A stretch of 64,000 nucleotides of DNA. Origin: Natronocella acetinitrilica (GTDB lineage: Bacteria; Pseudomonadota; Gammaproteobacteria; Nitrococcales; Aquisalimonadaceae). Location of the stretch: positions 62,001 through 126,000 of the forward strand of contig NZ_JALJXV010000008.1 of assembly GCF_024170285.1 (NCBI RefSeq), in the 5' to 3' direction. The notes below the pieces were generated by a model. It was not told the origin of the DNA. It saw only the letters and a program-made list of their open reading frames with translations, and made no database searches. Position numbers and translations under genes: made by a program. Positions 57,693 to 64,000 of this stretch are shown here, in pieces (positions within the stretch are counted from its first letter, which is position 1; the number at the start of each line of letters is the position of its first letter).

Positions 57693-59857
57693 ACACGGCA
57701 AGTCCTAAAGAGACTGCGTTTCCCGACTGGCTTGCGGTGCTGCGGGAGGGCCTGGCCATGGGGCGTCAGCGTCGCCTGGTCTGCCTTGCGGGTCGCCGCG
57801 ACTGGGCGTTATCGCTGGCCGCGGAGTTGGCGCCGGTTGAGAGCGGGCTCTGGGTCGGTGATGATGAGACGGCTCCGCCCAACTGGCCTAGCTCTCAGGC
57901 CACTGGAGCCCGGGACTGCCTCGGATCTGAGCTTGATCTCGCCGCCTGGGATGCCTGGGCCGGGCTGGATCCCGACGGCTTCGGTGCCCTGAGTGGTGCG
58001 ATTCGCGCCGGCGGCGTCCTGATACTGTGCTGTCCGCCACTGGATGACTGGCCGCATTACGCGGATCCGGAGCATGTCCGACTGGCGGTGGAAGGCTACC
58101 CGATGGCGTCCATCTCCGGTCGCTTTCTCGCCCGATTCGCTCGCTGTCTCAGGGAAGACGAGGACGTCCTGGTTGTCCGCGAGGGGGCGCCACTTCCGCC
58201 GTTGCCGGCGGCACCGGTGGAGGCGGTCGATGATCCGCAGTGCTACGTCGAACAGGGCCTGGCAATCGAGGAAGTCTGCCGCGTGGCAGGTGGGCGCCGC
58301 CGACGGCCTCTGGTGCTGACCGCCGACAGAGGGCGGGGCAAGTCAGCAGCGCTGGGCTTTGCCGCTGCCCGCCTGCACAAGCAGATGCCGCAGGCACGCA
58401 TCCTCCTGACGGCCCCGCGACACGAGCAATGCGAAGCGGTATACCGCTTCGCCGGTGCGGCCGCGCCAATCTATGTTTCTCCGGCGGACCTGCTGGAGCA
58501 GACGCCACCGGCGGATCTGCTCCTGGTTGACGAAGCGGCAGGGATCGCGCCCGACATCCTTCAGGCGCTGTTGTTGCGCTACAACCGCATCGTCTTCTCC
58601 ACCACCGTTCACGGCTACGAGGGAACCGGGCGCGGATTCTCGCTGCGTTTCCGTTCAGCACTGGACCGCGACGCGCCGGGTTGGCGGCAGCTTGAACTCC
58701 GGGAGCCCATGCGATGGGCCGCAGATGATCCCCTGGAGCGGCTCACATTCTCATGCCTGCTGCTGAACGCGGAGTTGCCGGAAGCGCCAGCGGTTGGTAG
58801 CGCCGACCGCCTGCGTTGCCGGTTGCTGGACCGGGACGCGCTGCTCGCCGATGAGCCCCTGCTTCGCCAGGTGTTCGGTTTGCTGGTGCAGGCCCACTAC
58901 CGCACCCGGCCCATGGACCTGCGCCATCTGCTCGATGGTCCCAATCTCAGCGTGCACCTTGCGGCCATGGCGGATCAGGTCGTGGGCATCGCGCTTGTGG
59001 CGGAAGAGGGCGGCTTTCCGCCGGAACTTGCGGAGGCCATCTGGACCGGTCGGCGACGGCCCCAGGGACACCTGCTTCCACAGTCCCTGGCCGCCCACGT
59101 TGGTGTGCGGCAAGGTGCCGCTCTGCGCGGGCTGCGGATCATGCGTATTGCTGTCCATCCGGACTGTCGGCGTCGGGGTGTTGGTTCTGCCTTGCTTGGC
59201 AGTCTCGTGGAGGCGGCGGAGGCAAACAGCCTCGACATGATCGGTTCAAGCTTCGGTGTGACCCCGGACCTGCTGACCTTCTGGTGGAGCAACGGCTTCC
59301 TGCCCTTGCGTGTAGGCATGCGTCGCGACGCCGCCAGTGGTACCCACTCCCTGCTGGTAGCCCGGTCTATCAGTGATGCTGCCCGGGAACGGGTTGCGGA
59401 GGGTCGGCATCGCTTCCGTCGGGAATTGCCATTACACCTTCAGGACACGCTGTCCACGCTTGCCTGGGACGTCTGTGACGGCGTGCTGGGGCAACTGGGG
59501 GAGGCCGGCAGCCCGCCCGGCGGGCAGGACTGGCTTGACGCGGCCGCCTTTGCCAGTACCTGCCGGGCCTATGAGGCCAGTCTGGCCTCGCTGCACACCC
59601 TGGCCTGGTGGGCGCTGGTGGAGCGCGCTGCCAGACACAGCCTGACAGAGCGCCATCGGGCGGTTTTCATTCTGAAATTGCTCCAGGGGCGGAGTTGGAG
59701 AGATACCGCGCGGTCACTCGGTCTTTCCGGGCGTGGCGAAGTCATTGCAGTACTCAAGGAGGCGGTTCTGGAACTCGTCCATCACCACGGACCGTCTTCG
59801 GTCCGGGAATTCCCGGCGGTCTGGCAGGCTCAGCGCCCTGACAGCGAGAACTGCTAA
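57689..59857 (+). CDS. tmcA: tRNA(Met) cytidine acetyltransferase TmcA
   Basis: Makes N4-acetylcytidine at the wobble base of elongator tRNA-Met using ATP and acetyl-CoA. 722 residues (E. coli 671). Order of domains: N-terminal DUF1726-like part, RecA-like helicase with P-loop TADRGRGKSAALG (about residue 211), LLLVDEAAGIAPDIL (Walker B), the GNAT domain with IMRIAVHPDCRRRGVGSALL (about 488), and a C-terminal tRNA-binding tail. The ATG 57689 lies over the acylase stop. The rare pairing with an acylase gene looks like simple operon packing. Confidence 0.95.
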   Translation: MNTASPKETAFPDWLAVLREGLAMGRQRRLVCLAGRRDWALSLAAELAPVESGLWVGDDETAPPNWPSSQATGARDCLGSELDLAAWDAWAGLDPDGFGALSGAIRAGGVLILCCPPLDDWPHYADPEHVRLAVEGYPMASISGRFLARFARCLREDEDVLVVREGAPLPPLPAAPVEAVDDPQCYVEQGLAIEEVCRVAGGRRRRPLVLTADRGRGKSAALGFAAARLHKQMPQARILLTAPRHEQCEAVYRFAGAAAPIYVSPADLLEQTPPADLLLVDEAAGIAPDILQALLLRYNRIVFSTTVHGYEGTGRGFSLRFRSALDRDAPGWRQLELREPMRWAADDPLERLTFSCLLLNAELPEAPAVGSADRLRCRLLDRDALLADEPLLRQVFGLLVQAHYRTRPMDLRHLLDGPNLSVHLAAMADQVVGIALVAEEGGFPPELAEAIWTGRRRPQGHLLPQSLAAHVGVRQGAALRGLRIMRIAVHPDCRRRGVGSALLGSLVEAAEANSLDMIGSSFGVTPDLLTFWWSNGFLPLRVGMRRDAASGTHSLLVARSISDAARERVAEGRHRFRRELPLHLQDTLSTLAWDVCDGVLGQLGEAGSPPGGQDWLDAAAFASTCRAYEASLASLHTLAWWALVERAARHSLTERHRAVFILKLLQGRSWRDTARSLGLSGRGEVIAVLKEAVLELVHHHGPSSVREFPAVWQAQRPDSENC

Positions 59858-59983
59858 TCTTTGAGCAGTGCAGTGTCCCATAACGGAAGTTCGGCACGTT
59901 TCTGCGCCCCGAAGGCCCGGCCTGGCAAGGCGGCGCTCGCAGCGAGGGTCGACGTATTTTCCCAATGATGTCGGAGACTCACC

Positions 59984-60364
59984 ATGGAAACGATCCACCA
60001 CGCGCGCAATGTACTCGGAGAGCCCCTGGCGCTTTGCTGCGACAATCCCGTGACCGGCTTCACCCGGAGTGGCTTCTGCGAGACCAATACCTACGACGTG
60101 GGTTTGCATGCGGTGTGTGCCAGGGTAACCGCGGAGTTTCTCGCGTTCAGCCTGGAACAGGGCAACGATCTGGTGACACCACGGCCGGAGGCGGGTTTCC
60201 CCGGGCTCAAACCCGGCGACCAGTGGTGCCTGTGCGCAGCGCGCTGGCAACAGGCCCTGGAGGCAGACGTGGCGCCGCCGGTACTGCTCATGGCAACCAA
60301 CGAAACCGCGTTGGAGGTCTGCAGCCTGGCGGATCTCAAGGCCCATGCAATCGATCTGTCCTGA
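59984..60364 (+). CDS. DUF2237 family protein
   Basis: 126 residues. The DUF2237 pattern is complete: ARNVLGEPLALCCDNPVTGFTRSGFCET, then VCARVTAEFLAFSLEQGNDL, TPRPEAGFPGLKPGDQWCLCAARWQQA and the final VLLMATNETALEVCSLADLKAHA. It has six Cys, several conserved in the family. No function is assigned. It directly abuts the stop of the convergent lipoprotein gene (60364/60365). Confidence 0.9.
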   Translation: METIHHARNVLGEPLALCCDNPVTGFTRSGFCETNTYDVGLHAVCARVTAEFLAFSLEQGNDLVTPRPEAGFPGLKPGDQWCLCAARWQQALEADVAPPVLLMATNETALEVCSLADLKAHAIDLS

Positions 60365-60949
60365 TCAGCGACCGACGGTGTGTATATGGTAGTCACCAGT
60401 CCGCCTGGCCAGCACCGACGCCGAGAAGGGGCGGTGGTGGCCGCTGACCGCAACCGCCTCCCAGCCTTCGGGGATAGCGCCTAGCCGTCGGATTGTCGGC
60501 TCGGCCGTCACGCCGTTCGGCCAACGGAGGCGATACACCCAGCCATTGGCGGTCACCGCCAGCCCCAGCGCGGGAGCTTCCGTGTCCTCTGCGCCGTGGT
60601 CCAGGGTTTCGCCGCGGTGGCTTGTGAATACCACGTCGACAATCACGGAATCGGCCAGGGGGGCGAAATTGATCCCGGAATTCGCAAGATTGTCGGTAGT
60701 CAGCGCCGAGCGTGACGCTGGTCCGTCGCTGTTTCGCTCGTAGGCGGCACCGGCACGCCAGCCGATGGACGGGTCGTAGATCAGCAACCTGTTGTCCACG
60801 ATTACAAGATAGCCACCTCCCGGAAGCGAGGTGAATGCATCCACGCCCTGTGCCGTGGCAGGCACATCCAGCGGATGTGAGTCGCAACCGCTGATGGCCA
60901 GACATGCCAGTAGGGCGAACTGCAGGGGTGTAGGCCTGCGGAATCCCAT
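60365..60949 (-). CDS. Putative lipoprotein of unknown function
   Basis: 194 residues. Signal peptide with lipobox LAISGC (Cys22) after a hydrophobic stretch, so lipid-anchored; Asp at +2 (CDSHP) would favour inner-membrane retention under the E. coli Lol rule. The rest is beta-rich with repeated short strands (GGGYLVIVDNRLLIYDP, WVYRLRWPNGVTAEP, WEAVAVSGHHRPF), which may form a small propeller-like fold. I do not recognise a family. Single gene between two plus-strand genes. Confidence 0.72.
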   Translation of the reverse strand: MGFRRPTPLQFALLACLAISGCDSHPLDVPATAQGVDAFTSLPGGGYLVIVDNRLLIYDPSIGWRAGAAYERNSDGPASRSALTTDNLANSGINFAPLADSVIVDVVFTSHRGETLDHGAEDTEAPALGLAVTANGWVYRLRWPNGVTAEPTIRRLGAIPEGWEAVAVSGHHRPFSASVLARRTGDYHIHTVGR

Positions 60950-60995
60950 GGGAAGCCTCCCTCAGTCATCGATCCCGATGGCATTATCCCCAATG

Positions 60996-61016
60996 AATAG
61001 GTACAAAATAGGTACA
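60996..61016 (+). promoter_or_regulatory. Direct repeat upstream of the MocR-type gene
   Basis: Two exact copies of AATAGGTACA (60996-61005 and 61007-61016), 11 bp centre to centre. They lie 42 bp upstream of the ATG of the MocR-type regulator. Direct repeats are the usual target of MocR regulators such as PdxR, TauR and GabR, so an autoregulatory site is likely by analogy. Confidence 0.5.
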
Positions 61017-61057
61017 GTTAAAAGAGACTGTCACCCTATTGATTCAGAGACACCGTC

Positions 61058-62476
61058 ATGAAAATGATGCCGCTCAGTCGGGAAATCAGGCAGCCGCTGG
61101 TCGATCAGGTGGTCATGGTGGTGGAGCAGGCCGTCGAGCAGCTGGAACTGCGTGATGGCGATCGCGTACCGTCCATCCGTCATGCGGCGCAGCAACTGGA
61201 GGTGAGCCGCAACGTCGTCGTGGAGGCCTATGACCGGCTGGTGGCGCGGGGACGGTTACAGGCGCGCCCCGGTTCCGGCTTCTTTATTCGTGCCCGGCAG
61301 CCCGCGATCGGACAACCGGAACCGCTTCCGCACGAGAGTCAGGACATCGATGCGGTCTCCCTGCTCAGGTCCGGCATGCAGACCGCCGGCACCATGCACA
61401 GACCGGGTTGGGGCGAGCTGCCCGCGGATTGGCTGGACAACGACGGACTGCGCCGTGCGCTACTCGCTGCAGCTCGGGATGCGACTGGTGAACCCATTCA
61501 GTACGGGCATCCCGCAGGCTTGCCCGGCCTGCGGATGCAATTGCATCTCACCCTGCTCCAGGCCGGGATCAAGGCCGATCCCGGGCAGATCATCACCACC
61601 CAGGGCGCCTCCCAGGCGCTGGATATTATTGCCCGGCTCTTCCTCCAGCCCGGTGACACCGTGCTGGTTGATGATCCTGGTTATTACACGCTCTTCGCGC
61701 ATCTTCGGACACTTGGTGTCCGCATTGTCGGTATACCCCGGGGCGCACAACGCCTGGATACCGACCTGCTCGAGCAGCGTATCGAGCAGCACCGCCCGGT
61801 GGCGTACTTCATCAATGCCGTTTTGCACAACCCCACCGGTACCAGCCTGTCGCCCGCCTGCGCGCACCGACTACTTGCCATCGCGGAGCGCAATGATCTC
61901 CTGCTTGTCGAGGATGATGTCTACGGTGAACTCCACCCCGGTGAGCCAATGCGGTTGGCAGCCCTGGGCGAGTTGGGGCAGGTGATCTACGTCTCCAGTT
62001 TCTCCAAGACCCTGTCCAGCTCCCTGCGGGTGGGCTACCTGGCCGCCAGCCCGGAGGTTGCCAGGCGGGCTCTGGACATGAAACTCTTGTCCTCGCTTGC
62101 CACGCCTTGCATCACCGAACGTGCGGTGCTGTTCATGCTGGAGAACGGGCAATTCCGACGGCACCTTTCCGGCGTGCGCAAGCGTCTTGCCCGTGTGCGC
62201 AGGCGCGTCGTCCAGCGTCTCGAGGAGCTCGGCCTGAGAGTGGGGGACGACGGCATTGGCGGGCTGTTTGTCTGGGCAGAATTACCCGGCGGCGTGGATG
62301 CGGCCGAATTGACGCGAATCGCCGCCGAAGATGGTGTCATGCTCGCGCCCGGGCATGTCTTCCGCCCAGGCGGTGAGCACGGATCCTACCTTCGCTTCAA
62401 CATTGCCCACACGGATCATGCTGCGGTCTACGAGGTGCTTGGCGGAGCGATCAGGCGTCTCAGTACGCCTTCGTAG
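61058..62476 (+). CDS. MocR-type (GntR-PLP aminotransferase fusion) transcriptional regulator
   Basis: 472 residues. GntR winged helix at about residues 5-75 ([27 protein letters not shown]), short linker, then an aminotransferase fold type [37 protein letters not shown] and the PLP lysine in [15 protein letters not shown] (about residue 315). MocR proteins sense amino acids, vitamin B6 or related amines; the target is not clear here. Its 3' end overlaps the convergent dapE gene by 49 bp (62428-62476). Confidence 0.93.
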   Translation: MKMMPLSREIRQPLVDQVVMVVEQAVEQLELRDGDRVPSIRHAAQQLEVSRNVVVEAYDRLVARGRLQARPGSGFFIRARQPAIGQPEPLPHESQDIDAVSLLRSGMQTAGTMHRPGWGELPADWLDNDGLRRALLAAARDATGEPIQYGHPAGLPGLRMQLHLTLLQAGIKADPGQIITTQGASQALDIIARLFLQPGDTVLVDDPGYYTLFAHLRTLGVRIVGIPRGAQRLDTDLLEQRIEQHRPVAYFINAVLHNPTGTSLSPACAHRLLAIAERNDLLLVEDDVYGELHPGEPMRLAALGELGQVIYVSSFSKTLSSSLRVGYLAASPEVARRALDMKLLSSLATPCITERAVLFMLENGQFRRHLSGVRKRLARVRRRVVQRLEELGLRVGDDGIGGLFVWAELPGGVDAAELTRIAAEDGVMLAPGHVFRPGGEHGSYLRFNIAHTDHAAVYEVLGGAIRRLSTPS

Positions 62477-63570
62477 ATGACGCTGAGGGTATCAAGATCG
62501 CTCACCGACACGTGCTCATCGATCTGGTGGATGCTGGCGTTTACCGGACCGAGTTCCACCACCTGGGCACCGGTGGGGGCGATGAAGCGACCATCCGAGG
62601 TGCCGCCGGCGGTGGACAGGGTCGGTGCATTGCCGGTGGCCTCCTTGATGGCGCCCGCGGTCGCCTCCACCAGGGCACCTTCGGCGGTCACAAATGGCCG
62701 TGCGGAGACTGTCCAGTCGATGGCGTAGTCAAGTTGATGACGGTCGAGGATGGCCACGATCTCTGCTTGCAGCTGCTCGGCGGTCCACTCGGTGGAAAAC
62801 CGCAGATTGAACAGCAAGTCCACCTCGCCGGGAATCACGTTGGTCGCGCCAGTGCCGCCGTTGATGTTGGAAATCTGAAAGGTTGTGGGCGGAAAGGCTT
62901 CGTTACCGTCGTCCCAGTGACGGGCGCCCAGTTCCACCAGGGCCGGGCCGAGCAGGTGAATGGGGTTCGCCGCCTTGTGCGGGTAGGCCACATGGCCTTG
63001 CCTGCCCCGCACGGTCAGCCGCCCGTTCAACGACCCGCGACGACCATTCTTGATGATGTCGCCGACCCGGGCCTCGCTGCTGGGTTCGCCCACCAGGCAC
63101 CAGTCGATCTTCTCACAGCGCTGCTCCAGCACCTCGACCACCCTCACGGTGCCATCCACCGACGGGCCTTCCTCGTCGCTGGTAATCAGCAGGGCAATGG
63201 AGCCGTCGTGGTCGGGATGCCGGTCGACAAAGCGTTCCAGGGCGGTGATGAAGGCGGCGATGCTGCCCTTCATGTCTGCGGCACCCCGACCATAGAGCAG
63301 ACCGTCTCGTATCGTGGGTTCGAAGGGTGGTGATGACCAGCGCGCCTCGGGGCCCGTTGGTACCACGTCCGTGTGGCCCGCGAAGGCCAGCAAGGGGCCG
63401 TTGTCACCGCGTCGTGCCCAAAGGTTGGTGACATCGTTGAATCGCATCCATTCAGGCTTGAAGCCCAGGGCTTCAAGCCGCTCCTGAATCAATCGTTGGC
63501 AGCCCGCATCGTCAGGTGTGACGGAGCGCCGCCGGATGAGATCGCAGGCCAGATCCAGCGTGTCACTCAT
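62428..63570 (-). CDS. dapE: Succinyl-diaminopimelate desuccinylase
   Basis: Zn-dependent step of the succinylase branch of lysine and meso-DAP synthesis. 380 residues (E. coli 375). Metal and catalytic motifs: [13 protein letters not shown] (His about 67), [15 protein letters not shown] (Asp about 100), [14 protein letters not shown] (Glu pair about 134-135), VGEPSS, and the C-terminal [16 protein letters not shown] His. I choose ATG 63570 (MSDTLDL). It overlaps the upstream ArsC-like gene by 8 bp, the order arsC-like/dapE being that of E. coli yffB-dapE. dapD follows in the same direction upstream. Confidence 0.96.
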   Translation of the reverse strand: MSDTLDLACDLIRRRSVTPDDAGCQRLIQERLEALGFKPEWMRFNDVTNLWARRGDNGPLLAFAGHTDVVPTGPEARWSSPPFEPTIRDGLLYGRGAADMKGSIAAFITALERFVDRHPDHDGSIALLITSDEEGPSVDGTVRVVEVLEQRCEKIDWCLVGEPSSEARVGDIIKNGRRGSLNGRLTVRGRQGHVAYPHKAANPIHLLGPALVELGARHWDDGNEAFPPTTFQISNINGGTGATNVIPGEVDLLFNLRFSTEWTAEQLQAEIVAILDRHQLDYAIDWTVSARPFVTAEGALVEATAGAIKEATGNAPTLSTAGGTSDGRFIAPTGAQVVELGPVNASIHQIDEHVSVSDLDTLSVIYEGVLRRLIAPPSTS

Positions 63571-63913
63571 GGAGGAGGCTCTCCCGGTAGTCCGCTTCCC
63601 TGAAGCCGGCAATGCATGCGTTGGGTGCTTGCAGTATCGGCCGTTTGATCAGGGTGGGGTATTCCATCAGCAGCCTCAGCAGATCGCCGCTGCCAGCGCG
63701 TTCCCGGTCCTTGGCATCCAGTTCCCGCCAGGTGGTGCTGCGCCGATTCACCAATGTGTCTGGCCCGTGCACGTCAATCCACCGCTCCAGCAGCGCTGCA
63801 TCCACGCCGGCTTCCCGCAGATCATGGAAGCGAAAGGTCAGGCCGTTGGCTTCCAGGAACTTGCGTGCCTTGCGGCAGCTGTCGCAGCTCTTGATGCCGT
63901 AGAGGACAATCAC
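63563..63913 (-). CDS. ArsC/Spx-family reductase-like protein (YffB type)
   Basis: 116 residues, the small ArsC-like fold: [20 protein letters not shown] with active-site Cys10 and Cys13, then [29 protein letters not shown] and the [11 protein letters not shown] Pro-rich end. This matches YffB (118 aa), whose natural substrate is unknown; true arsenate reduction is doubtful since the ars genes are absent. It lies between dapD and dapE as part of one minus-strand operon. Confidence 0.9.
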   Translation of the reverse strand: MIVLYGIKSCDSCRKARKFLEANGLTFRFHDLREAGVDAALLERWIDVHGPDTLVNRRSTTWRELDAKDRERAGSGDLLRLLMEYPTLIKRPILQAPNACIAGFREADYRESLLHE

Positions 63914-63932
63914 GACTCCCTCCGAAGGCGCC

Positions 63933-64000
63933 TCAGGGGCGCAGCAGTTCGTTGATGCTGACTTTCGCCCGCGTGCGCTCGTCCACCTGCTTGATGATCA
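63933..64000 (-). CDS. dapD: Tetrahydrodipicolinate N-succinyltransferase, C-terminal end (5' part outside window)
   Basis: Only the last 21 codons and the TGA are in the window; the frame is open to the edge. The residues read KQVDERTRAKVSINELLRP, closely matching the DapD C-terminus of E. coli (VDAKTRGKVGINELLR). It precedes the ArsC-like gene and dapE on the same strand, 19 bp apart, in agreement with a DAP-pathway operon. The match is short but distinctive and context is supportive. Confidence 0.8.
   Translation of the reverse strand, partial: IIKQVDERTRAKVSINELLRP

Noticed and set aside
63563-63913. Arsenate reductase of an ars operon
   Set aside because: Fold is right, but the gene sits with dapE/dapD like yffB, and no arsR, arsB or acr3 is present.

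Overview
The window is about 64 kb of high-GC, densely packed chromosome from a gammaproteobacterium. Gene content and order (nudJ-mnmA-hflD, clpS-clpA-infA-bpt-aat, ftsK-lolA-rarA-serS, cysB next to a stand-alone SUMT, arsC-like/dapE/dapD) resemble the Ectothiorhodospiraceae/Chromatiales type of free-living, often halophilic bacteria. That placement is inference from synteny and composition; there is no rRNA here. I see no CRISPR array, prophage, insertion sequence, tRNA or rRNA gene, and nearly all of the window is core chromosome.

Layout. 1-7 kb: end of a TetR regulator, then a beta-oxidation operon (fadE, a FadN-type HAD/ECH fusion, fadA) ending in an exported chalcone-isomerase-like protein. 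7-12 kb: a minus-strand operon (sthA, FrnE-type DsbA protein, hotdog thioesterase) divergent from a FecA-like TonB receptor with a possible Fur site between them. 12-20 kb: PAS-PAS-GGDEF cyclase, acnA with a clear terminator, and a LysR-nudJ-mnmA-hflD operon. 20-28 kb: about 700 bp without a recognised gene, aceA, and an N-degron block (clpS, clpA, infA, bpt, aat) plus a GNAT-fold protein. 28-36 kb: ftsK, lolA, rarA, serS, cysB/cobA and a cold-shock gene. 36-47 kb: small unknown protein, HPF-like protein, DUF3422 protein, exported bifunctional-nuclease/PDZ protein, DUF1330 protein, pckA, an Atm1-type ABC exporter with a 4-TM partner, uraA, an unknown gene and an SseB-like gene. 47-54 kb: glcB, lexA, and a divergent mrfA-mrfB-like helicase/exonuclease pair. 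54-64 kb: DUF3052 protein, trmO, small periplasmic protein, penicillin-acylase-family enzyme coupled to tmcA, DUF2237 protein, lipoprotein, MocR regulator, dapE, ArsC-like protein and the last codons of dapD.

How it works together. The window is rich in functions for growth on fatty acids or acetate: beta-oxidation, aconitase, both glyoxylate-shunt enzymes (aceA and glcB, about 26 kb apart), PEP carboxykinase and the soluble transhydrogenase. A second theme is protein turnover by the N-end rule, with adaptor, unfoldase and both aminoacyl-protein transferases in about 5 kb.

The most interesting locus is the lexA/mrfAB divergon at 49.4-53.6 kb. The 71-bp gene-to-gene interval carries two inverted copies of a GTTC-N7-GTTC element, which is the alphaproteobacterial type of LexA box rather than the usual gammaproteobacterial CTG-N10-CAG. 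The LexA protein has a non-standard DNA-binding domain and a histidine-rich N-terminal tail. The arrangement predicts an SOS-controlled mitomycin-type DNA repair module. Other points worth a look are perfect hairpins lying over stop codons (aceA, trmO), an orphan intrinsic terminator upstream of ftsK that suggests a small RNA, and a direct repeat upstream of the MocR gene.
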